Positions 26,215 to 34,135 of a DNA stretch of 42,665 nucleotides are shown piece by piece. How positions within the stretch are numbered: position 1 is the first letter of the stretch; every line of letters begins with the position of its first letter. The DNA comes from an uncultured Erysipelotrichaceae bacterium (GTDB lineage: Bacteria; Bacillota_I; Bacilli_A; Erysipelotrichales; Erysipelotrichaceae), in contig CAKVAL010000013.1 of NCBI GenBank assembly GCA_934725085.1, positions 1 through 42,665 of the forward strand. Direction: 5' to 3'. A program made the translations under genes and the position numbers. The notes below the pieces were generated by a model that did not search any database, was not told the DNA's origin, and was given only the letters and a program-made list of their open reading frames with translations.

Positions 26215-27054
26215 TTAAAAGATTATATTAATATTTTTATCACTAATAAGATTTTTAAACTTTTCATTATTGACCATTTCGTCAATAAGTGATGTAGAAC
26301 AATCAATATTAAACTTTGTATATATTACCCTACGTTCATCATTCCTGTATTTATCGATATTGTTGATTTCCATCATATCTTCTCTCGCTATTTGAAAAAG
26401 GATACCATCATTACTTTTATAAGACACTGGGATATTGATTTTATTTTTAAAGATTCTTTGTATTTGTTTATGGGCTTCTTTTTGAAACTCAAAAGTGTCT
26501 CTGTCTTGAGAATAGATTGTAATGTTTTTAAGATTAGGATAATACCATGAAGCAATCTCAGATAATATTGTAATAGATACTTCTCCAGCATTCTTCTTTT
26601 TAATACGTCTGCTTAGATAAACATCTTCAGATAATGGCCAATTATCATATAGTTTATTAATCCATTTTTTATATTCTTCCATCTCTAGTTTGTCTTCTTT
26701 TAAAACATATCTTCTTAAATAGCCTCTTAGATTAGCTAGCTTGCTAGAAGAAGCCCATATAATTTCAAATAGATTAATTTCTTCACCATTTACTAATTCA
26801 CAATAAGCTTCTTCTTTAATACATTTGATTGGATAACCATTTTCTATAAGAGACTCAATATAAGTAACCCTACCAACCGCATCACTCAACTCAATCAAAA
26901 CCCATTTCGGAATTAGGATTAAATCATAAGCACTCAATATATTATGAACATTAGTGATTTTTGTTTGCAAATTTTGTAAAAAAGAAATAGATGAAGTATC
27001 CAAAATAGCAAGATTTGTAATTCCGTCAATACTTTTTATTTCATCTATTTTCAT
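26215..27054 (-). CDS. PIN-like domain protein of an XRE-ImmA cassette
   Basis: A 279-residue cytoplasmic protein with a PIN-type layout: NLAILDTSSI (Asp19) near the N-terminus, a helix with VLIELSDA (Glu55), NAGEVSITILSEIA (Glu158) and a strand followed by YSQDRDTF (Asp184). These are the usual acidic positions of PIN ribonucleases, so metal-dependent RNase activity is a reasonable guess. The protein is about twice the length of VapC toxins, with an extra helical insert (about 90-150) and a C-terminal part (195-279) of unknown role. ATG 27054 follows AGAAGGA; the in-frame GTG at 27069 overlaps that site. It overlaps the ImmA-like gene by 14 bases. Confidence 0.6.
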   Translation of the reverse strand: MKIDEIKSIDGITNLAILDTSSISFLQNLQTKITNVHNILSAYDLILIPKWVLIELSDAVGRVTYIESLIENGYPIKCIKEEAYCELVNGEEINLFEIIWASSSKLANLRGYLRRYVLKEDKLEMEEYKKWINKLYDNWPLSEDVYLSRRIKKKNAGEVSITILSEIASWYYPNLKNITIYSQDRDTFEFQKEAHKQIQRIFKNKINIPVSYKSNDGILFQIAREDMMEINNIDKYRNDERRVIYTKFNIDCSTSLIDEMVNNEKFKNLISDKNINIIF

Positions 27055-27835
27055 TATCGTCCTTCTCACTTATTAGATTAAATTCAGAAATTATTCCTTT
27101 TAAATACTCTTCATTTTCTAAATGATAATTAATATCGGGGTTGTTAGTTTTCTCTTCGCTAATTTTATTTTTTAAACACGAAACATTAAAAACATAAGAT
27201 GGAGTAACTAAATTATCATCTAACCCAAGATCTCTAAATCTTTTTGGCAAATTATCGAATTTAAAATCAAATATCTCTTTTATATTGTTTGCTAGTAATT
27301 CGTTTTTACTGTCGATTGCATATTCATAAAGATAAATAAGTATAGCTTTATAAGGAACTTGAAATGCAGACATGCAATAAAAAATTTTATTAATAAAGTC
27401 CATCTCTGGCAAATCTACAAAGTATTTATCTAGACCATCCAGCAACATATTTGCTGCAAAACATTCTGCCTTTCTTTCTTCTACAGCATTTTCAACATTA
27501 ATAAAATGATTAAATGAAACATTATCAAAGACTATATGATAGATTTCGTGCCAAGCAGTAAAATATTGATTAGCACGAGGAAGTGTGGTGTTGATAAATG
27601 GAACAAACTTTTGATTCTTAACAAATATAGCGCCACTTAAATATCTATCCTCTATTGGAATTTGTAATAAGCCAAATCTTTGTAAAATAACCAAAGAATA
27701 TAAAGCCGATGGACTATTCCTTATAATTGAAATATTGGTTCTAAACTTTAATGTTTGTGACAACATTTCATCTTTAATCTCGCGATTTTTCTTTACAACA
27801 TAATCTAGATTATCTGAAGTAATAATTTCACTCAT
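27041..27835 (-). CDS. ImmA/IrrE-type zinc metallopeptidase
   Basis: A 264-residue member of the COG2856-like peptidases. The zinc motif HEIYH is at residues 96-100, and the downstream third ligand is in EERKAECFAANMLL (Glu124). Such enzymes cleave XRE-type repressors in mobile elements and stress responses. Here the likely substrate is the XRE protein encoded immediately upstream (12-base gap). ATG 27835 follows AGGTGG at good spacing; a GTG at 27844 inside that site is less likely. The C-terminal half (about 140-264) is of unknown fold and could be the sensory part. Confidence 0.8.
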   Translation of the reverse strand: MSEIITSDNLDYVVKKNREIKDEMLSQTLKFRTNISIIRNSPSALYSLVILQRFGLLQIPIEDRYLSGAIFVKNQKFVPFINTTLPRANQYFTAWHEIYHIVFDNVSFNHFINVENAVEERKAECFAANMLLDGLDKYFVDLPEMDFINKIFYCMSAFQVPYKAILIYLYEYAIDSKNELLANNIKEIFDFKFDNLPKRFRDLGLDDNLVTPSYVFNVSCLKNKISEEKTNNPDINYHLENEEYLKGIISEFNLISEKDDNENR

Positions 27836-27847
27836 GTAGGCCACCTA

Positions 27848-28216
27848 TTAATAATAAATTCCACACAATTCAACAATATCCAATAATAAGTCATATTCTT
27901 TTTTAGCTACATCACTCATCTTGTGATTAATTGGTGCATTAGATGAAAACACAACCATAGAATCATTAGTTTTAGTCATATTTGAATACAACATCAATTC
28001 ATCAACACTGATATTTAAAAACTTCAATATCTTCTGTAAGTGATTATCAAATGATGTTTTATTAGTAATACTGCCACTTAATAGCTTATCAAGAGTAGGA
28101 CGTGAAATATTAACCTTATTGGCAAAAGATACTTTGGTATAGCCATTATCTCTAATACAATCTTTTAATTTTAATGCTACTAGATTTCTTTGTTCGAATA
28201 ATTCATCAAATTTCAT
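27848..28216 (-). CDS. XRE-family helix-turn-helix regulator
   Basis: A 122-residue protein with a helix-turn-helix at about residues 14-60 (SFANKVNISRPTLDKLLSGS). A C-terminal segment of about 45 residues follows that could mediate dimerisation or be a peptidase target. It is the first gene of the XRE-ImmA-PIN cassette and lies just downstream of an extended -10 promoter and an inverted repeat, so autorepression is likely. ATG 28216 follows AGGTGA; the GTG within that site gives a three-codon longer alternative. Confidence 0.85.
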   Translation of the reverse strand: MKFDELFEQRNLVALKLKDCIRDNGYTKVSFANKVNISRPTLDKLLSGSITNKTSFDNHLQKILKFLNISVDELMLYSNMTKTNDSMVVFSSNAPINHKMSDVAKKEYDLLLDIVELCGIYY

Positions 28217-28239
28217 ATTGGTCACCTACTTTCACTAGT

Positions 28240-28248
28240 ATTATATCA
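28240..28248 (-). promoter_or_regulatory. extended -10 of the XRE-ImmA-PIN cassette
   Basis: TGATATAAT (TGn plus TATAAT), predicted to give a leader of about 17 bases containing AGGTGA. No convincing -35 box is seen. Confidence 0.6.
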
Positions 28249-28253
28249 ATAAA

Positions 28254-28270
28254 GTAAAGATTTATTTTAC
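28254..28270. promoter_or_regulatory. inverted repeat, candidate XRE operator
   Basis: GTAAA-N7-TTTAC just upstream of the -10 box, followed by a further TTTTACAT copy at 28273-28280. The position fits repression by the first gene of the cassette; this is inference. Confidence 0.4.
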
Positions 28271-28286
28271 ATTTTTACATTAGTAG

Positions 28287-28314
28287 ACAAAAATAAAAGA
28301 TGACCGAAGTCATC
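28287..28314 (-). terminator. terminator after the yebC-family gene
   Basis: GATGAC-TTCG-GTCATC hairpin with a stable UUCG loop, followed by TTTTATTTTT on the minus strand. Confidence 0.85.
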
Positions 28315-28316
28315 AA

Positions 28317-29036
28317 TTATTCTTCAACGTTATGGAAAATTTCTTGAACATCATCAACTTCATCAAGTAAAGTTAATAATCTGTTCCAAAGTTCCTTATC
28401 ATGTTCATCTTCAAGCTTTACATATTCTTGAGGAACCATCTTGATTGCACAAACTGTATATTCACAATCAGGAATAAGTGCATCAATTGCTTCTTGAGCC
28501 TTATGTAAATCACTTGGAGTTACATAAACAGTCATTAAACCATCTTCAAGTTCGATATCTTCAACATTTACATCAGCTTCGATTAAAGTATCCAACATCT
28601 TTTCATCATCTTCATAATTGAATGCTAATACACCTAAGTTATCATAATTGAATGAAACTGAACCCTTAACACCTAACTTACAATGTGACTTATTGAAACA
28701 TTGGTTCATAGATGCAATAGTACGATTTGAATTATCTGTTAAACAGTCAACGATAATTGTAGCGCCATTTGGACCAATACCTTCATATCTTAAAGAATCA
28801 TAAGATTCAGTACTACCGCCCTTTGCCTTTTCGATTGCTCTTTTGATAACATCTGCAGGAACTTGGTTAGCCTTAGCTTCCTTAATCTTTGATCTTAATG
28901 TAAGATTCATTTCAGGATCAGGAACACCACTCTTAGCGGCAATATAGATTTCTTTACCGTATCTTGAATAAACTTTTGTTTTCATTGCTGCAGTCTTTGC
29001 CATTGCAGCCGCTCTTACTTCATGTGCTCTTCCCAT
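28317..29036 (-). CDS. yebC: YebC/TACO1 family protein
   Basis: A 239-residue member of the YebC/TACO1/PmpR family, described either as DNA-binding regulators or as translation factors that ease ribosome stalling at proline runs. The start MGRAHEVRAAAMAKTAA and the EGIGPNGATIIVDCLTDN block are family hallmarks. GGAGAGG precedes the ATG. It may be co-transcribed with the glycosyltransferase pair upstream (19-base gap). In many bacteria it neighbours ruvC; it does not here. Confidence 0.92.
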   Translation of the reverse strand: MGRAHEVRAAAMAKTAAMKTKVYSRYGKEIYIAAKSGVPDPEMNLTLRSKIKEAKANQVPADVIKRAIEKAKGGSTESYDSLRYEGIGPNGATIIVDCLTDNSNRTIASMNQCFNKSHCKLGVKGSVSFNYDNLGVLAFNYEDDEKMLDTLIEADVNVEDIELEDGLMTVYVTPSDLHKAQEAIDALIPDCEYTVCAIKMVPQEYVKLEDEHDKELWNRLLTLLDEVDDVQEIFHNVEE

Positions 29037-29055
29037 TTAATTTTTACCTCTCCAA

Positions 29056-29520
29056 CTATAACATTATATATTCTTTTAGCTTTTTCACAAATAAATCGTT
29101 ATTAGAAACAAATTTTTTTGGTTTAAAGTTCAAAGCTTCCCTAACTTTATCATCAAAATCATCGCCATCATTCATCATTACAAGATAACCCTTTTGATAA
29201 TATGCATTAACAATTTGAAGTTGATGATCATTTTGGTGTTCCTTATATTTTGATAAACGTGGAACTGCCAAAACCTTCTTATTCTTATTAAGACAACTAA
29301 CAATTGTGCCAACACCACCATGACAAATAACCAAATCAGCTTCATCAATATATTTATCAAAGTAATCCTTATCTAAATATTTATGAATTTCAAACTTCTT
29401 TGATTCATAATCAGTAAAACCAGCCTGAACAATTATCTTATCTTTTATATTACTATGTTCAAGATAATCCAATAATCTTACAAAAGGCTTATCTTGAGTA
29501 CCTAAACTTACAAAAATCAT
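29056..29520 (-). CDS. Alg13-like glycosyltransferase subunit (PssE/EpsF type)
   Basis: Catalytic-type C-terminal half of a split GT-B glycosyltransferase (about 154 residues). MIFVSLGTQDKPFVRLLDYL starts the fold and VICHGGVGTIVSCL is the UDP-sugar binding motif of the GT28/Alg13 family. ATG 29520 shares one base with the stop codon of the preceding gene (TAATG), so the two are translationally coupled. A longer frame from 29541 is unlikely because it would add residues before the first strand. The acceptor is probably a lipid-linked sugar in an envelope polysaccharide. Confidence 0.85.
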   Translation of the reverse strand: MIFVSLGTQDKPFVRLLDYLEHSNIKDKIIVQAGFTDYESKKFEIHKYLDKDYFDKYIDEADLVICHGGVGTIVSCLNKNKKVLAVPRLSKYKEHQNDHQLQIVNAYYQKGYLVMMNDGDDFDDKVREALNFKPKKFVSNNDLFVKKLKEYIML

Positions 29521-29987
29521 TAGAATATATTCCCCCAACACTCAGCCTTTGGATAAACATCTAATAGTTCAGGCCACTGCACAATAAATTTATCGGCAAT
29601 AGGATAAATTAATTTGCCAGCCTTAGTACCAGTAGTAATATTAGCCATCGTCTCAATCCAAACAACCTTCTTTTTAAACATATGAGCTATTTTACACATG
29701 GGTACAGCAGTATGTGTACCTGTTGATACTACAAAGTCAGGCCTAATAATTAAGAAATAAATAAAAGATAGAATAATATTAAAAGGAAAAATAAATAAAT
29801 ATGGCAACAAATGATCTTGCGTACCATAGACAAGATATTTAACCTTCGAATACTTATCTTTTAAATATATAGTAGATTCTGTCTTTTCAGTAATCAAAGT
29901 ATAGTCAACATCATTAAAAAGCTTCTTAAGAGCAAGAAGCTCTTCCAAATGACCACCACCACTAGATATAAAAATAACTTTCTTCAT
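29520..29987 (-). CDS. Alg14-like glycosyltransferase subunit (PssD/EpsE type)
   Basis: Membrane-anchor N-terminal half of a split GT-B transferase (155 residues). It has VIFISSGGGHLEELLAL at the start, a hydrophobic segment near residues 57-80 and DFVVSTGTHTAVPMCK, as in Alg14/PssD. It acts with the next gene product, usually adding GlcNAc or galactose to a polyprenyl-linked sugar. The pair stands alone rather than inside an exopolysaccharide cluster. Its ATG lies a few bases after a terminator T tract and has no ribosome-binding site. Confidence 0.85.
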   Translation of the reverse strand: MKKVIFISSGGGHLEELLALKKLFNDVDYTLITEKTESTIYLKDKYSKVKYLVYGTQDHLLPYLFIFPFNIILSFIYFLIIRPDFVVSTGTHTAVPMCKIAHMFKKKVVWIETMANITTGTKAGKLIYPIADKFIVQWPELLDVYPKAECWGNIF

Positions 29988-29992
29988 AAATT

Positions 29993-30022
29993 AAAAAAGG
30001 GATGTTTCCATCCCTTATTATA
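29993..30022 (-). terminator. ptsI terminator overlapping the -10 box of the next gene
   Basis: AAGGGATG-GAAA-CATCCCTT hairpin followed by TTTTTT on the minus strand. TATAAT (30022-30017) touches its 5' arm, so a transcript started there would lack that arm and could not fold the hairpin. Confidence 0.7.
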
Positions 30023-30024
30023 CA

Positions 30025-31734
30025 CTATTTAGCTAAAGCGTTTTTTACAAGTTCACTAACTTGTGCTTCAGTTTCACACTCAACTGCCTTAGCAGACAAT
30101 TCTTTCATCTCTTCGTAGCTTAAACCGTTAATAATCTTACGAGCTCTTAAGATAGAAGTAGCAGACATAGAGAATTCATCTAAGCCTAAACCAAGTAGTA
30201 ATGGAGCAGCCATAGCATCACCAGCCATTTCACCACACATACCTACCCACTTACCATTCTTGTGAGCACCTTCGATTGTCATCTTAACAAGTCTTAAGAT
30301 AGATGGATTTAGAGGTTGATATAAATAAGAAACCTTTTCACTCATTCTATCAGCAGCCATAGAGTATTGGATTAAGTCATTAGTACCGATTGAGAAGAAA
30401 TCAGCATGCTTAGCAAATTGATCAGCTAATACAGCACTTGCTGGAATTTCAACCATCATACCAACTTCAATCTTTTCCGCAACCGCAACACCCTCAGAAA
30501 CAAGCTTTGCCTTTTCTTCTTCAAAAATTGCCTTAGCATCTAAGAATTCTTGAATAGTTGCGATCATTGGGAACATGATGCAAAGTCTTCCATATACTGA
30601 AGCTCTAATTAAAGCTCTTAATTGAGTTCTAAATACATCAGTTCTATCTAAGCAAAATCTAATAGCACGGTAACCTAAGAATGGATTCATTTCTTCTGGG
30701 AAAGAGAAGTAATCTAGCTTCTTATCACCACCGATATCTAGAGTTCTTACAACTACCTTCTTGCCCTTCATTCCCTCAAGTACAGCCTTGTAAGCTTCGA
30801 ATTGTTCTTCCTCAGTTGGGAAATCAACAGTAGAGTTCATATATAAGAATTCAGTTCTAAATAAGCCGACACCTTCACCACCGTTATTTAAAACACCTTC
30901 AACATCATTTGGACCACCAATATTACCAGCTAATTCAACTTCATGGCCATCAACAGTTACTGACTTTTGATGAACCAATACCTTTAAAGCTTCCTTTTCA
31001 GCTAAGAAAGCTTCTCTTTTAGCCTTATAAGCCACTAATTCTTCTTCATCTGGATTAATAATAGCTAAACCATCAATCGCATCAAGAATCATCATATCGC
31101 CATTATTACAGCTTTCAAGGATATTACCTGTACCTACAACAGCAGGAATTTCAAGAGATCTAGCCATAATAGCTGAATGACTTGTTCTACCACCAACTGC
31201 AGTACAGAAGCCTAAAGTATATGTTTTATTTAAAGAAGCTGTATCAGATGGAGTTAAATCATGTGCCACGATAATTACTTCTTCATTTATTGCGGTTAAA
31301 TCAGGAATCTGCAAACCTAGAATATTACATAATAGACGATAAGAAACGTCTTTAATATCAGCAGCTCTTTCTCTAAAATAATCATTATCCATTGATTCAA
31401 ACATGGCAATCATACTATCAGAAACAGTCTTGCATGAATAATCAGCACTATTTCCTTCACCAATCATGTCAACAATTTGACTAGCATATTCTGGATCTTG
31501 TGCCATCATTAAATGAGCATCAAAGATAGCCAATTCTTCTTCAGAAAGATTAGCACTTGCTCTTTCTTTAACAAGATTAATATCACTAACAGTCTTTTCT
31601 AAAGCGCTAGTGAAACGAGCCTTTTCTTCTTCGACACTTCCCTTTAAAGTGTTAGTTACACTAATTACAGGGCTTTCTAGTTTAAAAACCTTGCCAATCG
31701 CAATGCCGCTACTAGCGGCGATTCCTTTAACCAT
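30025..31734 (-). CDS. ptsI: phosphotransferase system enzyme I
   Basis: Takes phosphate from phosphoenolpyruvate and passes it to HPr, energising all PTS sugar uptake. The 569-residue length is normal. The phospho-His loop GGRTSHSAIMARSLEIPAVV is near residue 185. The PEP-binding domain shows GVGLFRTEFLYM, VVRTLDIGGDKKL and the C-terminal GMCGEMAG. GGAGGAAA is placed well before the ATG. No ptsH is in the window. It lies downstream of hpf and the small HTH-like gene. Confidence 0.96.
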   Translation of the reverse strand: MVKGIAASSGIAIGKVFKLESPVISVTNTLKGSVEEEKARFTSALEKTVSDINLVKERASANLSEEELAIFDAHLMMAQDPEYASQIVDMIGEGNSADYSCKTVSDSMIAMFESMDNDYFRERAADIKDVSYRLLCNILGLQIPDLTAINEEVIIVAHDLTPSDTASLNKTYTLGFCTAVGGRTSHSAIMARSLEIPAVVGTGNILESCNNGDMMILDAIDGLAIINPDEEELVAYKAKREAFLAEKEALKVLVHQKSVTVDGHEVELAGNIGGPNDVEGVLNNGGEGVGLFRTEFLYMNSTVDFPTEEEQFEAYKAVLEGMKGKKVVVRTLDIGGDKKLDYFSFPEEMNPFLGYRAIRFCLDRTDVFRTQLRALIRASVYGRLCIMFPMIATIQEFLDAKAIFEEEKAKLVSEGVAVAEKIEVGMMVEIPASAVLADQFAKHADFFSIGTNDLIQYSMAADRMSEKVSYLYQPLNPSILRLVKMTIEGAHKNGKWVGMCGEMAGDAMAAPLLLGLGLDEFSMSATSILRARKIINGLSYEEMKELSAKAVECETEAQVSELVKNALAK

Positions 31735-31776
31735 TTTAAAATTTCCTCCTAATAATCTATAAAATTTTATCGCATT

Positions 31777-32100
31777 TCAATCATTGAAACAACTCAAAAA
31801 GTTTGCATAAGCTTTTTTACGATGACGGTAGTAAGTGGAAGAAGACAAATACCCTTCATACCAAGGTCCTTTTTTATTAAGAATCACCTCGTTTTGAATG
31901 ATAAAACGATCTTCATCATCTAAGATATTAAATATTACATTTTCAATATAGTATCTAATTCTTCTCTTAATCAACAATGTGTCTTGACTGACAACATCAC
32001 ATTCTGGTCTTTCTGTATATTCTTTAGAAACCAAATAAGTTTTTGCCAACTCGGCAACAATCACTCTGTTATATTCAGAGGAAATTTTATTATTTGACAT
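31777..32100 (-). CDS. small HTH-like protein (possibly MG284/MPN403 family)
   Basis: A 107-residue protein not recognised with certainty. The second half (ILDDEDRFIIQNEVI, then GPWYEGYLSSSTYYRHRKKA) resembles the sigma-region-4-like helix-turn-helix of ArpU-type regulators and of the MG284/MPN403 family of Mollicutes and relatives, where an S-STYYR-K-KA motif is typical. ATG 32100 is chosen; an in-frame TTG five codons upstream is possible and neither has a good ribosome site. It lies between hpf and ptsI in the same direction. No enzyme motif is visible. Confidence 0.55.
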   Translation of the reverse strand: MSNNKISSEYNRVIVAELAKTYLVSKEYTERPECDVVSQDTLLIKRRIRYYIENVIFNILDDEDRFIIQNEVILNKKGPWYEGYLSSSTYYRHRKKAYANFLSCFND

Positions 32101-32123
32101 TTTTAAATTATTCAATTCTTTCT

Positions 32124-32645
32124 TTATTGTGTTACTTCAATTAAGCCATAATGGCCATCATTACGTTTATATACAACAGCAATCTTATCTGCATCAATAT
32201 CTTTATAGATGTAGAAAGAATGAGACAACATTTCCATTTGTAAAATAGCTTCATCAAGACTCATTTCATCCGCAAAAATCATCTTAGTCTTTACAGGAAT
32301 TTCTGGTTCAGTAATATTCTCATCAACGAAATTCTGAGCTAAAGAATCCTTATGTCTTCTTGAAAGACGAGATTTTTGTCTTCTAATTTGATCCTCAATC
32401 TTATCAATAGCTAAATTTACACCTGTTTCAAAATCATCATGCACTATTTCAGAACGACATAATCCAATCTTTGTTGGAATACTCGCCTCAATTTTCAAAG
32501 AACTGTTATAAGGCTTTACGGTAATTCTAGCAGTTGTGTCATCACTCACCGCAAAATACTTAGTTAGAAATGATAGACGATTTTCAATGTGCTCTCTCAT
32601 TTCATCAGTAATAGTGACATTTTCGCCGTAAATTACAAATTTCAT
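32124..32645 (-). CDS. hpf: ribosome hibernation promoting factor, long form
   Basis: A 173-residue long HPF. The N-terminal S30AE domain (residues 1-100) binds the 30S decoding region. The C-terminal domain (about 120-173; EMSLDEAILQMEMLSHSFYI) mediates 70S dimerisation into 100S particles in stationary phase. AAGGAGG precedes the ATG with good spacing. It starts the hpf, HTH-like, ptsI run. Confidence 0.94.
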   Translation of the reverse strand: MKFVIYGENVTITDEMREHIENRLSFLTKYFAVSDDTTARITVKPYNSSLKIEASIPTKIGLCRSEIVHDDFETGVNLAIDKIEDQIRRQKSRLSRRHKDSLAQNFVDENITEPEIPVKTKMIFADEMSLDEAILQMEMLSHSFYIYKDIDADKIAVVYKRNDGHYGLIEVTQ

Positions 32646-32672
32646 ATTTTCTTCCTCCTTTATATGAAATAT

Positions 32673-34115
32673 TTACTTTATTTGTTGAAGTAACCACTCA
32701 TAAACAAGATACAAGCCATAAGCATCCAAACCACAATATTCGATAAGTTCTTTTTTAACCTTATCATCATCTTCTTCAATACCTAAATCGATATTACGCC
32801 AATTAAAGACAGCCTTCATACCATCATTAATTTCTAAAGATTTATAATTCAAATCAGACACTATGTTCACTAATTGTTTAAGTGTAAAGTTACCTCTCAT
32901 TCTTACATCGTAGATTAGGCCTTCTAAGAAAGGAGTGGCCAAATCAACAAAACGATCATTAATACTCAATAATTCATCTCTATATTCAGGAAAATAATCA
33001 GCAAGTTCCTTTATTCTTCTACACTCCGCTCCATAGGCATTATACGCAACTATAGGTCCGGACTTTGGAATGTATTTCAATAGACCCTCTGCAAATTCTC
33101 TTCGACAATCGCCCTTTCCCAAAAACGAATATTTAGACAAATTATTGTTTTCATCAAGTATATATAGAACAAACTCAAAAGGTAAAACATCAAGGGGCCT
33201 CAAACCATTAAACTGTGGAATCAAATAAGTATCCCATTCAAAGTCAATAAACGTAATTGGCCTAGTACCAAGATGTTTTAACCAATCCGCAAGAGCATAT
33301 TTTTGTACATATTTACCCCCGTTCTTGCTTGCCATAACCTGAGCATATTGCACTCTATTACCCTCAAATTGATCTAAATCAATATCTTTTAGAAGTTCAA
33401 TGCCAGCTTGATACATTTTATTCTTATTAGCACTTGAGACTAAAGTTAAAATAGAATCATCAGGCAAATTCTTTTCTTCTCTAAAACATTCATAATAATA
33501 AGGGCAAATATTGTGACTATGACAAACACGACTCTTTTTTGGACTATATGAATCCAAAGAAGTAGCCTCTATTCTATTTATTATTGATTTAAAATCATAG
33601 ATTCTATCACTAAATATGTCTAAGAATTTATTGCCATTAAATTCATCGGTTAAAATAAATAACTCTTCAATATTCAAATTATCTTCAAAGACATAATCTT
33701 TATTAATATAAGCTAAATAAATTTTATTTACATTAATATCTAATTTTCTTAAAACCTCTAAAGTTAAACAATAATAAGTATAATCAAAGTCCTTAATAGA
33801 CGTCATATTATGCACGAAATATAAGTCAAAACCTCCTTCAACTTTATGCATAATAGGCACCTTTATACGAAGACTATCACATTCAAATCGTGTTTTTATA
33901 AACCATTCATATTTGTCTATTTCATCAAAGAAAGCACCATTGGTATCACCTACCGTTCCTCTAAAATAATCTTCTATTTTTAAAAATCTTGCCAATAATA
34001 ATATTAAAGATTCATCACTTCTTAAATAATGGTTAAAAGAAGAATTATCGCCAAGAGAATAATAATAAGACCTTGGACATTTATTGAACTTCTTTAAATC
34101 CGTTATATGATACAT
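32673..34115 (-). CDS. DUF2779-type predicted nuclease (Cas4-like plus DnaQ-like domains)
   Basis: A 480-residue protein in two parts. The N-terminal part starts ITDLKKFNKCPRSYYY (Cys13), and about residues 195-209 hold CHSHNICPYYYEC. This gives a four-cysteine arrangement like the iron-sulfur PD-(D/E)XK nucleases of the Cas4/AddB kind. GGFDLYF may be the first acidic motif, but a clear E-x-K is not seen. The C-terminal part looks like a DEDDy exonuclease: FIDFEWD (Asp-x-Glu, about 290), IVAYNAYGAE, FVDLATPF and YCGLDAYGLY (Y-x3-D, about 460). Such proteins are annotated DUF2779 in Mollicutes relatives. The substrate is unknown. It has an extended -10 box overlapping the alr stop codon. Confidence 0.7.
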   Translation of the reverse strand: MYHITDLKKFNKCPRSYYYSLGDNSSFNHYLRSDESLILLLARFLKIEDYFRGTVGDTNGAFFDEIDKYEWFIKTRFECDSLRIKVPIMHKVEGGFDLYFVHNMTSIKDFDYTYYCLTLEVLRKLDINVNKIYLAYINKDYVFEDNLNIEELFILTDEFNGNKFLDIFSDRIYDFKSIINRIEATSLDSYSPKKSRVCHSHNICPYYYECFREEKNLPDDSILTLVSSANKNKMYQAGIELLKDIDLDQFEGNRVQYAQVMASKNGGKYVQKYALADWLKHLGTRPITFIDFEWDTYLIPQFNGLRPLDVLPFEFVLYILDENNNLSKYSFLGKGDCRREFAEGLLKYIPKSGPIVAYNAYGAECRRIKELADYFPEYRDELLSINDRFVDLATPFLEGLIYDVRMRGNFTLKQLVNIVSDLNYKSLEINDGMKAVFNWRNIDLGIEEDDDKVKKELIEYCGLDAYGLYLVYEWLLQQIK

Positions 34116-34135
34116 AACTACCTACCTAAATTATA

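Noticed and set aside
26215..28225. GTG starts at 27069, 27844 and 28225 for the XRE-ImmA-PIN genes
   Set aside because: Each GTG lies within or next to the Shine-Dalgarno site (AGGTGA, AGGTGG, GTGAGAAGGA) of a downstream in-frame ATG with better spacing.
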